Source of the DNA: Thiocapsa roseopersicina
GTDB taxonomy: Bacteria; Pseudomonadota; Gammaproteobacteria; Chromatiales; Chromatiaceae
Assembly (NCBI RefSeq): GCF_900106925.1
Contig: NZ_FNNZ01000011.1
Location: 1-64,000 of the forward strand
Length of the DNA stretch: 64,000 nt
Direction: 5' to 3'
The translations under genes were made by a program, and so were the position numbers. The notes under the pieces are model-generated. The model worked only from the letters and a program-made list of their open reading frames with translations, was not told where the DNA came from and searched no databases. Shown piece after piece: positions 23,162-31,913 of this stretch; positions within the stretch are counted from its first letter, which is position 1; each line of letters starts with the position of its first letter.

Positions 23162-24940
23162 ATGCGCACGCAGTACTGTGGAGAACTGAACAGCCGCCAC
23201 GAGGGCCAAGAGGTCGTGTTGTGCGGGTGGGTGCATCGGCGTCGGGATCATGGCGGCGTGATCTTCATCGATCTGCGTGACCGCGAAGGTCTGGTGCAGA
23301 TCGTCTTCGATCCGGATCGCCCCGAGATCTTCGCCCGCGCCGAGCAGGCCCGCAGCGAGTACGTGCTCAAGGTCACGGGCCGGGTGCGCGCGCGTCCGGC
23401 GGGAACCGTCAACCCGGATCTGCCGACCGGCGAGATCGAGGTGCTGGGTCTGGATCTGGAGATCCTCAACGTCTCCGAGACCCCGCCGATCCAGCTCGAC
23501 GAGCACGGCGCCGACGCCTCCGAGGAGCTGCGTCTGCGCTACCGTTATCTGGATCTGCGCCGCCCCGAGATGCAGGCGCGGCTGCGCACCCGCAGTCGGG
23601 TGACACAGGCGATGCGCTACTTCCTCGACGCGCAGGGTTTTCTGGATATCGAAACCCCGATCCTGACCAAGTCCACGCCCGAGGGCGCGCGCGACTATCT
23701 GGTGCCCAGCCGCACCCATCCGGGCGAGTTCTTCGCGCTGCCCCAGTCACCGCAGCTCTTCAAGCAGCTGCTGATGATGTCCGGCATGGATCGCTACTAT
23801 CAGATCGCTCGCTGCTTCCGGGACGAGGATCTGCGCGCCGATCGCCAGCCCGAGTTCACCCAGCTCGACATCGAGGTCTCCTTCATGACCGAGGACGAGT
23901 TGATGGCGATCATGGAGACCATGATCCGCACGCTCTTCCGCGACGTGCAGGGTGTCGAGCTGCCCGATCCCTTCCCGCGTCTGACCTACGCCGAGGCGAT
24001 GCGCCGCTTCGGCTCGGATCGCCCGGACCTGCGCGTGCCGCTGGAGCTGATCGATGTCGGCGATCTGATGACCGGGGTCGACTTCAAGGTCTTCGCCGAG
24101 CCGGCACAGGACCCGGAGGGCCGCGTGGTTGCCCTGCGTCTGCCGCGCGGCGGCGAGCTCTCGCGTAAAGAGATCGACGGCTACACCCAGTTCGTCGGCA
24201 TCTACGGTGCGCGCGGTCTAGCCTACATCAAGGTCAATGCCTGGGCGGAGAAGGGACGCGAGGGCCTGCAGTCGCCGATCCTCAAGTTCCTGCCCGACGG
24301 TGCGGTCGACGCCATCATGGCCCGCACCGAGGCCGTCGACGGGGATCTCATCTTCTTCGGCGCCGACAAGACCACGGTGGTCAACGAGTCGATGGGTGCG
24401 CTGCGGGTGCGGCTCGGTCAGGACCGCGGCTTGCTCGCCGAGGGCTGGCATCCGGTTTGGGTTGTGGACTTTCCGATGTTCGAGCGCGATGCCGTCAATC
24501 AGCGCTGGGTGGCCCTGCACCATCCCTTCACGGCGCCGAAGGAGGAGCAGTTGGATCTGCTGCAAAGCGATCCGGGCGCCTGTCTGTCGCGCGCCTACGA
24601 CATGGTCCTGAACGGCACCGAGATCGGCGGCGGCTCTATCCGTATCCATCGCGATGCGGTCCAGCGGCAGGTCTTCAAGCTGCTGGCCATCACCGACGAG
24701 CAGGCCGAGGACCGTTTCGGCTTCCTGCTCAAGGCGCTGCGTTTCGGTTGCCCGCCGCACGGCGGCATCGCCTTCGGTCTGGATCGTCTGGTGATGCTCA
24801 TGACCGGCGCGACCTCGATCCGCGACGTCATGGCCTTCCCCAAGACCCAGAGTGCCGCCTGTCTGCTCACCGATGCCCCGTCGCCCGTGGACGAGAACCA
24901 GCTCAAGGAGCTTGCGTTGCGGATCAGGCTGCGGGCCTAA
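23162..24940 (+). CDS. aspS: Aspartyl-tRNA synthetase
   Basis: Charges tRNA-Asp. The product has 592 residues (E. coli 590). It contains the N-terminal OB anticodon-binding domain ([22 protein letters not shown]), class II motif 2 ([24 protein letters not shown]), the bacterial GAD insertion, and motif 3 ([15 protein letters not shown]). ATG 23162 is chosen because homology begins there; the open frame extends upstream through fmdB as a shadow. nudB follows. Confidence 0.97.
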   Translation: MRTQYCGELNSRHEGQEVVLCGWVHRRRDHGGVIFIDLRDREGLVQIVFDPDRPEIFARAEQARSEYVLKVTGRVRARPAGTVNPDLPTGEIEVLGLDLEILNVSETPPIQLDEHGADASEELRLRYRYLDLRRPEMQARLRTRSRVTQAMRYFLDAQGFLDIETPILTKSTPEGARDYLVPSRTHPGEFFALPQSPQLFKQLLMMSGMDRYYQIARCFRDEDLRADRQPEFTQLDIEVSFMTEDELMAIMETMIRTLFRDVQGVELPDPFPRLTYAEAMRRFGSDRPDLRVPLELIDVGDLMTGVDFKVFAEPAQDPEGRVVALRLPRGGELSRKEIDGYTQFVGIYGARGLAYIKVNAWAEKGREGLQSPILKFLPDGAVDAIMARTEAVDGDLIFFGADKTTVVNESMGALRVRLGQDRGLLAEGWHPVWVVDFPMFERDAVNQRWVALHHPFTAPKEEQLDLLQSDPGACLSRAYDMVLNGTEIGGGSIRIHRDAVQRQVFKLLAITDEQAEDRFGFLLKALRFGCPPHGGIAFGLDRLVMLMTGATSIRDVMAFPKTQSAACLLTDAPSPVDENQLKELALRIRLRA

Positions 24941-25071
24941 AGCCCGTGATGCCCGTGGAGTCTACGGCGATGATGGACGGTCAGGGCGGCGGTCCCTTGG
25001 CTCGGTCAATGGCCGATCCGATCGGGCCGTCGGGCTCCGAGGGCGGTGACGAGGTTCCGGAGCAGGCGTCC

Positions 25072-25518
25072 ATGACCGATGAAACACGCAAGCGTCCTCA
25101 GTCGGTTCTCGTGGTCATCTGCACCCGGGGCGGCGAATTCCTGCTCCTGAGGCGGACCCGCCCGGCCGGCTTTTGGCAGTCGGTCACCGGGAGCCTCGCC
25201 CCCGGCGAGACGCCGCGCCATGCCGCGGCACGCGAGCTTTACGAGGAAACCGGTCTGCTTGCGGGCGGCGCGCTGATCGATCTGCATCATTCCGCACTTT
25301 TCCCCATCATCCGCGCCTGGCGGAAACGCTATGCCCCCAACGTCTGCTTCAATCGCGAATACTGGTTCGCACTGGTTCTGGAGACCCGGCGCCTGATCCG
25401 GCTCAATCCGCGGGAGCATGTCGAATACCGTTGGCTTCGGGCCTTGCCGGCCCAAGCTCTGGCGAGCTCCTGGACCAATCGCGACGCGATCCGGGCGCTC
25501 TCCGGGCTCGCCCGCTAG
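25072..25518 (+). CDS. nudB: Dihydroneopterin triphosphate diphosphatase (Nudix)
   Basis: Removes pyrophosphate from dihydroneopterin triphosphate in folate synthesis. From ATG 25072 the product has 148 residues (E. coli NudB 150). The Nudix box GSLAPGETPRHAAARELYEETGL is intact and WFALVLETRRLIRLNPREHVEYRWL follows. An upstream in-frame ATG (24949) would add a Gly/Ser-rich, non-conserved leader. The aspS-nudB order is conserved in gammaproteobacteria, but yebC and ruvC, which usually follow, are missing here. Confidence 0.9.
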   Translation: MTDETRKRPQSVLVVICTRGGEFLLLRRTRPAGFWQSVTGSLAPGETPRHAAARELYEETGLLAGGALIDLHHSALFPIIRAWRKRYAPNVCFNREYWFALVLETRRLIRLNPREHVEYRWLRALPAQALASSWTNRDAIRALSGLAR

Positions 25519-25529
25519 CGTCGCTCCTC

Positions 25530-26331
25530 CTACGGCTCCGAAACATCGAGCAGCGGCGCAAACAGCGGGCGCAACGACGCCCGGAAAGGTCGTGGTCTGC
25601 GAATAGGCATAGACGGGTACGACGATCATCGACAGACCGACGATCGAGATGACGGCGGCGAAGGCACGACCCTTCGGCAGATGCAGAAGGCCCAGTGCCA
25701 CGAGTGCGCCGATCAGCAGCTCCCAAGCGCGAAAATGCGGCAGGAAAAAAGCCGCGGTGGATTGCCTGTCGATCCACAAGGCGATGGCCGTCGCGGCAAA
25801 GGACAGCGCCGCAATCCCGGCGACGAGCGCCGCCTGGCGACCGCGAAACCGGCGCCAGGCGAGCCACAGAACCAACGGATAGAGGATGTAGAAGATCTCC
25901 TCCACCGAGAGCGACCAGGTATGCAGGATCGGCTTGAGCTCGGCCTCCTGGTCGAAATAGCCGACCTCGCGCTGAAACAGGATGCTCGAGACAAACAGGG
26001 TCGCTGCGATCAGGGACCGCGCGAACCTCTGGGCCTAGGCGGGGTAGAGAATCAGGTATGCCGCCAGTGCGGAGACCGACAGCATCGCAAACAACGCCGG
26101 TAGGATGCGCCGGATGCGCCGCTCGTAGAATCCCTGCAGGGAGAACCGACCCTCGCGGATCTCGCGCTCGATGATCGAGGTGATCAGATAGCCGGAGATC
26201 ACGAAGAAGACATCGACCCCGATGAAACCGCCGCCGAACCCCGGAATGCCCACGTGGTACAAGACGACCGGCGCGATCGCAAGCCCAGGCAGGCCGTCGA
26301 TGTCGGAGCGGTAGCGGTGAGACTCGATCAT
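25530..26331 (-). pseudogene. Broken OafA/YrhL-type acyltransferase 3 gene
   Basis: From ATG 26331 the frame encodes the N-terminus of a membrane O-acyltransferase (YRSDIDGLPGLAIAPVVLYH, GFIGVDVFFVISGYLIT) for 98 codons. It meets TAG at 26037-26035. The same frame then resumes without interruption with typical family sequence (FVSSILFQREVGYF, ELKPILHTWSLSVEEIFYILYP) until about 25573, where similarity stops shortly before the nudB end. The remaining transmembrane helices and any SGNH domain are missing. The gene therefore has a nonsense mutation and a 3' truncation. Confidence 0.85.
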
Positions 26332-26362
26332 CCCGGGTGGTTCCTCCCGAGCCATCACCTCA

Positions 26363-26404
26363 TTCGCCCTGGTCCTGGAAACCCGGCGTCTGATTCGGCT
26401 CAAT
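26363..26404 (+). repeat. 42-bp echo of nudB
   Basis: This segment matches nudB positions 25366-25407 (encoding FALVLETRRLIRLN) at 37 of 42 bases. All five differences are synonymous third-position changes. It is not part of any intact gene and sits just upstream of the acyltransferase remnant, so it appears to be the scar of a second, diverged nudB. Confidence 0.75.
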
Positions 26405-26456
26405 CTTGGGATGTCGGCATGAGAACCTGTTTTCTGTCAAGCGTGCGACGGTCCTC

Positions 26457-27941
26457 TCAGGGAGCCGTCCGCCGCCTCGGCGCGGCGAGAACACTCGGGC
26501 AGGCCACGTCGATCTGCGGGCGTTTGAGCCTGACGAGGTAGTCGATCCCGTACTGGTCGACGCACCGGGAGCCGGCGCCGAGGAATGCTGTGTGCTGTGC
26601 CCCGACGTAGGTGACGACGCGGCTGTTGCGGAAGGTCCGCGCCATGTCGATGGTCCAGCCATAAGGGGTCAGTGCGTCTCTCGTAGAGCCGACGATGAGC
26701 ATCGGCGTTTGCCAGTTGCTGCCGATGTCGACCGGCACCGGGTCCGGTGTCACGGTCATGCCTTGGCAGTAGAACAGTGCCTGCGCGTTGAACCAGCCGG
26801 TGATCGGCGCCTCTGCACGCAGATGTCGGGCGATTCGATCCTGCTCAATCGGGTCGATTCGGTCTGCGTAGTCCAGGCAGCCGATGAATGCCGTCGCGCC
26901 CCCGTGGATTGGAAAGTGCGTGGGCCAGTCCATGACCTTGTCGAGGGCGAGGGCGGCTGCCGCTTGTGCGCGACCGGATCCGTTCACCGCGACATCGACC
27001 GTCTCCAGGAATGACGCAGCCGTCGCATAGTTGCTCTCGCTCGATGCCCATCCCAGCAACATCGCACGCGCATGCCACTGCGTGAAGACAGTACCGGAAG
27101 GGAGGGTCAGGGTGTGTGCAACCAGTTTGCTCGACGCCGAGCGATAGTGAGCCGCTGATTCCGGGTAGGCATCGAACAGAAGTCCCAGAGCAGAGTCGGC
27201 CGAGGTGCCGGCGCCTTCGACGAAGTTGTGCCATGAACCGTTGGGGTTGACGGACGAAGACAAGAGCATCGCCCGGACCCGTTCGGGATAAGCATGCGCA
27301 TACAGATAGCCGATTCGCGTGCCGTAGCTCGTTCCCCAGTAGGTGAGCTTTTTGTCGCCGACAGCGACGCGGAGACGTTCGAGATCCCGGACGGTGGCGT
27401 TGGTGCTGATATAAGGCACCACGTCCGGATACATGGCTTCACACGCGGCATTTGCCGCCGCCTGCGTCTGTCGCATCTGGTTCAGGACTGCCGCCCATTT
27501 GACCGGACCGGTCGCGGGCGGCGCAAACTCGCCACCGACGCATTCGGACAGCCCGGACGAACGCCCGACGCCGCGCGGATCCCAGACCACCAAGTCGAAG
27601 TGCCGCCGCAGGTCGCTGCCCAGCGCGCCACCGATCTCGCCGATCAGATCGATTCCGGACTCTCCCGGACCCCCGGGATTGAAGAACAGTGACCCAACCC
27701 GCTCCCTTCGCGAGCCGGTGGCCGGAAGGCGTGCGACAGCCAGGTCGAAGGTGCCGGCACCGGGATCCTCATCGTCCTTCGGAACCATCAGGGTTCCGCA
27801 TTCAATGCCTTCGAAATCAGGCTCGCTGCAGAGGTTCCAGGTCAGGGGCCCGCCCGACACAGACGATGCGTTCGCTAAAACGCCGAAGGAGCACGCCAGG
27901 ACGAGCAGTGCAGAAGTGGACATCGTCGCGAATCGACGCAT
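26457..27941 (-). CDS. Secreted alpha/beta hydrolase, tripeptidyl-aminopeptidase-like
   Basis: A 494-residue exported hydrolase. The signal peptide (MRRFATMSTSALLVLACSFGVLANA) is followed by an alpha/beta-hydrolase domain with oxyanion segment FFNPGGPGESG and nucleophile elbow GTSYG (S205). The C-terminal TAP-like domain supplies the acid (GSTRDALTPYG) and His (GAQHTAF). The family includes Streptomyces tripeptidyl aminopeptidases and related exported peptidases; the substrate here is unknown. ATG 27941 is chosen because GGAGGG lies 8 bases upstream. The gene sits in the accessory patch after the nudB synteny break. Confidence 0.85.
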   Translation of the reverse strand: MRRFATMSTSALLVLACSFGVLANASSVSGGPLTWNLCSEPDFEGIECGTLMVPKDDEDPGAGTFDLAVARLPATGSRRERVGSLFFNPGGPGESGIDLIGEIGGALGSDLRRHFDLVVWDPRGVGRSSGLSECVGGEFAPPATGPVKWAAVLNQMRQTQAAANAACEAMYPDVVPYISTNATVRDLERLRVAVGDKKLTYWGTSYGTRIGYLYAHAYPERVRAMLLSSSVNPNGSWHNFVEGAGTSADSALGLLFDAYPESAAHYRSASSKLVAHTLTLPSGTVFTQWHARAMLLGWASSESNYATAASFLETVDVAVNGSGRAQAAAALALDKVMDWPTHFPIHGGATAFIGCLDYADRIDPIEQDRIARHLRAEAPITGWFNAQALFYCQGMTVTPDPVPVDIGSNWQTPMLIVGSTRDALTPYGWTIDMARTFRNSRVVTYVGAQHTAFLGAGSRCVDQYGIDYLVRLKRPQIDVACPSVLAAPRRRTAP

Positions 27942-28265
27942 GGTCAGTCCCTCCATGAACAATCGGAGCCGTTATGCCGCGCGTTCTCATGAGGGCATCG
28001 GGCCATGCAGGCGCGGCGCTTCTCCTTGCCTTCCGCGCGCAGCCGCATTCGACATTCGTCGTGCGGCAAGCTGGATGCGTCCGGTCGACATGCAGTAGGT
28101 AAGGCCACCGCACCAGGGTTGGAGTCGCCCTGACACTAGCACCGCGGCAATCTGCGGGCAAATCGGCTAGCGCGCAGAGGTCGGCTTGCGCAGGCACTGC
28201 ACTCCGGATTCAGTGCCGAAGCGCGTGCGAGACGCGATTCGGCAACGGGTTGTGCGACGAAAGGA
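27942..28265. other. Intergenic region between hydrolase and CBS protein
   Basis: About 320 bp. I find no convincing gene, terminator with T-run or member of the repeat families here. Confidence 0.4.
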
Positions 28266-28697
28266 TCAGCCGCTGCTGATATAGTGCTCGAGCTGCTCGA
28301 TGATGAACTTGTGCTCCGAGATGATGGATTTGATCAGATCGCCGATCGAAATGAGGCCGATGACCTTGCCGTCGACGATGACCGGGAGATGGCGAACCCG
28401 CTTCTCCGTCATCAGCGCCATCGCCTCTTCCAGGCTCTGATTCGGCTGGGTGCAGACCACGCGCTTGGTCATGACGTCGCACACGTGCGTCTCCTTGGAT
28501 GTGCGCCCCCTCAAGATGACGCTGCGCGCGTAGTCGCGCTCCGAGATCAGACCGATCATGCCGGTGTCGTCCATGACCAGGAGCGCGCCGATCTGCTTCT
28601 CCGCCATCAGCACGAGCGCGTCGTAGACGCTTGCATCGGGCCCGATCGACCAAACCTGCGAGCCTTTATCGCCGAGTAGTTGTTGAATCGTCTTCAT
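28266..28697 (-). CDS. Two-CBS-domain protein
   Basis: A stand-alone CBS pair of 143 residues: CBS1 about residues 10-62 (VYDALVLMAEKQIGALLVMDDTGMIGLISERDYAR) and CBS2 about 75-130 (SLEEAMALMTEKRVRHLPVIVDGKVIGLISIGDLIKSII). Such Bateman modules bind adenine nucleotides and act as energy or ligand sensors; no effector domain is attached, so the partner is unknown. No operon is evident; the ABC exporter is divergent 250 bp away. Confidence 0.9.
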   Translation of the reverse strand: MKTIQQLLGDKGSQVWSIGPDASVYDALVLMAEKQIGALLVMDDTGMIGLISERDYARSVILRGRTSKETHVCDVMTKRVVCTQPNQSLEEAMALMTEKRVRHLPVIVDGKVIGLISIGDLIKSIISEHKFIIEQLEHYISSG

Positions 28698-28947
28698 CGT
28701 CTCTTCGAGCTCCCTCGGTGGTGGGGAATCGACTCCTGCTGTGTTGCCGGCGGTCCCTGCCTCCGTCCGGACACGGTCGCCGACCGCGACTCGGTTCCTC
28801 CGAGGTTAGCAGAGGGCTACCCGATGGGCCTAGTCGGAATCGGAGATGCGGTGGCCGAGTCGAACGCTCGGGCTGCGCCTGATCGGGTGCCGAATCCTTT
28901 GACATCGAGCGGGGATCCCCCGCTGCCGACCCAACGAGATCAGACCT

Positions 28948-30777
28948 ATGCGCGAGCAAGCCGTCACCCCGAACGATCGTCCCGGTACACGTAATCTTGG
29001 AGCGCTGCGGCGGCTGCTTGGTTTCACCCGGCCTTATGGCTGGCAGCTCGCGGGCGCGCTCGTGGCCCTCTTCGTCGCGGCCGGGTCGGTGCTCGCGTTC
29101 GGTCAGGTGATTCGTACCCTGGTGGATTCGGGCCTGACCAGCGGCTCGGCGCAGGCCTTGGATCAGGCGTTGATGCTGTTTCTCACCGTGGTCTTGGCGA
29201 CCGGCATCGCCGTGGGGGTGCGCAGCTATCTGCTCAATTGGATCGGCGAGCGGGTGGTCGCGGATATCCGCAAGAGCGTCTTCGATCGGGTGTTGTCGCT
29301 CGATGTCGGCTTCTTCGAGACGACCCGCGTCGGCGAGGTGATCTCGCGTCTGACCAGCGACACCGCATTGCTGCAGGTCGTGGTCGGCTCGACCCTGGCG
29401 ATGGTGCTGCGCACCGGCCTCCTGATGATCGGCGGCATCGTCATGCTTGCGATCACCAGTCCGGCCCTGACCGGCTTGGTCCTGCTCGGCGTGCCTTTCG
29501 TGATCCTCCCGGCCTGGCTCTTGGGACATCGGGTGCGCCGTCTCTCGCGCGACAGCCAGGACCGGATCGCAGACGTCGGGGCCTATGTTGACGAGGTGAT
29601 CCACGGGATTCGCACCGTGCAGGCCTGCTGTCACGAGCCGATCGACCGCGAGCGCTACGGCACGCAGGTGGAATCCGCCTTCGAGGTCGCGGCGCGGCGC
29701 TCCCAAACCAGCGCCTTGCTGGCGGCGGTGTCGACCCTCCTGACCTTCGGCGCCATCGGGGTCGTGCTCTGGGTCGGAGGTCGGCAGGTCCTGGCCGGCG
29801 CCATCAGCGGGGGCGAGCTCTCCGCCTTTCTCTTCTACGCCGTGGTCGTCGCCGGATCGGTCGGCTCCCTGAGCGAGCTGATGGGCCAGTTGCTGCGCGG
29901 TGCGGGTGCGAGCGAGCGCCTGATGGAGTTGTTGGAGTCCGAGCCGAGTATTCGCACACCGCCCGAGCCGAGGGCGTTGCCGGCTCCGGCGCGTGGGCGC
30001 GTCGAGTTCGATGCGGTGCGCTTTGTCTATCCGGCGCGCCCGGATACGGCCGCACTCGATCGCCTCGACCTGGTCATCGAGCCCGGCGAGCGGGTGGCGC
30101 TGGTCGGCCCCTCCGGCGCCGGAAAATCGACCCTCTTTCAACTGCTGTTGCGCTTCTACGATCCGGCCGCCGGTGCGGTGCGGTTCGACGGGGTGGATCT
30201 GCGCGATCTGGCGCCCGCCGAGCTGCGCCGGCACATGTCGCTGGTCCCGCAGGATCCGGTCATCTTCGGCGCGAACGCCTGGGAGAACATCCGTTACGGT
30301 CTCGCCGACGCGAGCGATGCGGATGTGCGCCGTGCCGCCGAGGCCGCCCACGCGGCCGAGTTTCTCGACCGTCTACCGCATGGCTTCGATACCTTTCTGG
30401 GCGAGCGCGGGGTCAGGCTCTCGGGCGGTGAGCGTCAGCGCATTGCCATCGCACGCACGGTGCTGCGCAATCCGGTCCTCCTGTTGCTCGACGAGGCGAC
30501 CAGCGCCTTGGATGCCGAGAGCGAGCGGCTGGTGCAGGAGGCCTTGGAGCACCTGATGCAGGGTCGAACCAGTATCGTCATCGCCCATCGGCTGGCGACC
30601 GTGCGCACGGCCGACCGCATCCTGGTCCTGGACCAGGGTCGGATCGTCGCGAGCGGGCGCCATGAAGAGCTGATGGCCGAGGACGGGCTCTATGCGCGGC
30701 TGGCGTCGCTTCAGTTCCAGGATGCGGCTGCGACTGCGGTTCCGGCTCCGCCCGCCTTGCGGCTTGCGCTGCCGTGA
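28948..30777 (+). CDS. ABC exporter, fused permease and ATPase (MsbA/LmrA type)
   Basis: A 609-residue half-transporter. Six transmembrane helices occupy about residues 25-320, with the type IV exporter coupling segment (DVGFFETTRVGEVISRLTSDT). The C-terminal ATPase has Walker A GPSGAGKST, signature LSGGERQRIAIAR and Walker B LLLLDEATSALD. It probably acts as a homodimer in the inner membrane, exporting a lipid or drug-like compound, but lacks a diagnostic feature for MsbA itself. ATG 28948 (MREQAVTPNDRPGTRN) is used. It is not in an operon. Confidence 0.9.
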   Translation: MREQAVTPNDRPGTRNLGALRRLLGFTRPYGWQLAGALVALFVAAGSVLAFGQVIRTLVDSGLTSGSAQALDQALMLFLTVVLATGIAVGVRSYLLNWIGERVVADIRKSVFDRVLSLDVGFFETTRVGEVISRLTSDTALLQVVVGSTLAMVLRTGLLMIGGIVMLAITSPALTGLVLLGVPFVILPAWLLGHRVRRLSRDSQDRIADVGAYVDEVIHGIRTVQACCHEPIDRERYGTQVESAFEVAARRSQTSALLAAVSTLLTFGAIGVVLWVGGRQVLAGAISGGELSAFLFYAVVVAGSVGSLSELMGQLLRGAGASERLMELLESEPSIRTPPEPRALPAPARGRVEFDAVRFVYPARPDTAALDRLDLVIEPGERVALVGPSGAGKSTLFQLLLRFYDPAAGAVRFDGVDLRDLAPAELRRHMSLVPQDPVIFGANAWENIRYGLADASDADVRRAAEAAHAAEFLDRLPHGFDTFLGERGVRLSGGERQRIAIARTVLRNPVLLLLDEATSALDAESERLVQEALEHLMQGRTSIVIAHRLATVRTADRILVLDQGRIVASGRHEELMAEDGLYARLASLQFQDAAATAVPAPPALRLALP

Positions 30778-30893
30778 TGGAGAGGTCGCGCCCCGGCCGG
30801 GATGATGAACAACGCACTCGATCGCACCGGTTGTCGCGTACCTCATGAAATTCTCACGATCAAATGACCCGACCACGCACCCGTTGACTCGCT

Positions 30894-31913
30894 TTATTCC
30901 GGCAGGCAAAGCTGCCATGCGGGCATGAGGCGCGAAACCGCTTCCACTCTATCAAGTTTGTTTCGCAAGCTGTTCCAGCGAGTCAGATCAAACGAATCCC
31001 GATACAAGTACGCCATCCAGTCCGCGAGGAGGACTGCTGCATCGGTTTCTGCATCGCCCGTATCGCAGACAGCAAGCCCGGCGCTGTGCCGGTACCCGGT
31101 CACGATGGTTGCATCGTCATAGCCCAAGCGCTGGAGTGCAATCGCCGCTGTGCCTGCACGAAATGTCGTCTCCTCCGGCAGAGTCGATTCTGCCGATGAG
31201 GCGACAGGGTCGAGTGCCGCCGGTAATTCCGAGAAATGAAGGTCGGCAAACAAGGCTTGGACGTACGCAGCCAGCTCCGGCGTGTTCGCCACATGCCAAA
31301 AATTGAAGACCACTGTTTTGCGCGGCTGGGTCACCTCGGTCACCCCATGGTATGACTCCGCGTGAAGCGCAAAGCCAAAGGCTGTATTGTATTCAGGATC
31401 AACAGTGAAAACGGCTTTGCCCTCCGGCGATGCGAATAATTCCAGAACGCCGCCGTGATCAGGTTGCCATTCTTTATTCAGTTGCACGACCAGTCGCGCA
31501 ATCTCATAACCCAAAAGTGGTCGGTCACTATGTATGCCAATGACTTGTCCCGGCAGCATTCGTTGAGCCGTGACAACAACACGATCAACGAGCGGCAGCC
31601 GGGTCATCGCTCGCATTCTCGCGACTATTTCGGCTTGAAACGATACCGGAATCTTCACGGATACGTCGCAAAGAGAGCACCGGTAAAACGCACCGTCCCG
31701 ATGCTGCCAGTCATTGGTCTGCAGAAATAGGGCCTCCAGCACAGCACACTGGTCCTCGGAAAATGCGGAGCCCACGCAAAAAAAGGGGAATGGGATATGG
31801 TGGTGATTAGGTTGCAAGAGCAACGGCTGAGCTCCTACGCTGTGCAGCTCGGCTGCGGTCCCGCCGCCGACGTCGGCATCGGGCAAGACGCAACCGCTCC
31901 CGTCAAGACGCAT
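30894..31913 (-). CDS. 2-oxoglutarate/Fe(II)-dependent oxygenase with extra C-terminal domain
   Basis: A 339-residue protein whose central part has the 2OG-Fe(II) oxygenase signature: H128-S-D130 (GIHSD), distal H189 (SYHGVTEV) and R198 (PRKTVVF) for 2-oxoglutarate. A C-terminal region of about 110 residues (from LPEETTFRAGTAAIALQRLGYDD) is not part of the catalytic fold and I do not recognise it. Substrate unknown. ATG 31913 is chosen because GAGGAGGA stands directly upstream. The gene overlaps the Na/Pi transporter by 11 bp, yet its base composition is clearly AT-richer than its neighbours, suggesting acquisition. Confidence 0.8.
   Translation of the reverse strand: MRLDGSGCVLPDADVGGGTAAELHSVGAQPLLLQPNHHHIPFPFFCVGSAFSEDQCAVLEALFLQTNDWQHRDGAFYRCSLCDVSVKIPVSFQAEIVARMRAMTRLPLVDRVVVTAQRMLPGQVIGIHSDRPLLGYEIARLVVQLNKEWQPDHGGVLELFASPEGKAVFTVDPEYNTAFGFALHAESYHGVTEVTQPRKTVVFNFWHVANTPELAAYVQALFADLHFSELPAALDPVASSAESTLPEETTFRAGTAAIALQRLGYDDATIVTGYRHSAGLAVCDTGDAETDAAVLLADWMAYLYRDSFDLTRWNSLRNKLDRVEAVSRLMPAWQLCLPE

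Noticed and set aside
25006-25905. 299-codon minus-strand frame as an intact acyltransferase
   Set aside because: Only its first 111 codons resemble an acyltransferase; the rest is antisense to nudB, and the N-terminal part lies beyond a stop codon.
26035-26037. TAG as a recoded codon (pyrrolysine or similar)
   Set aside because: No supporting machinery or family precedent is seen, and the gene is also truncated at its 3' end, so a nonsense mutation is simpler.
30894-30904. TAAAGCGAGTC after the 2OG oxygenase (minus strand) as an element arm
   Set aside because: Similar to TAAACCGCGTC, but no matching right arm occurs downstream.
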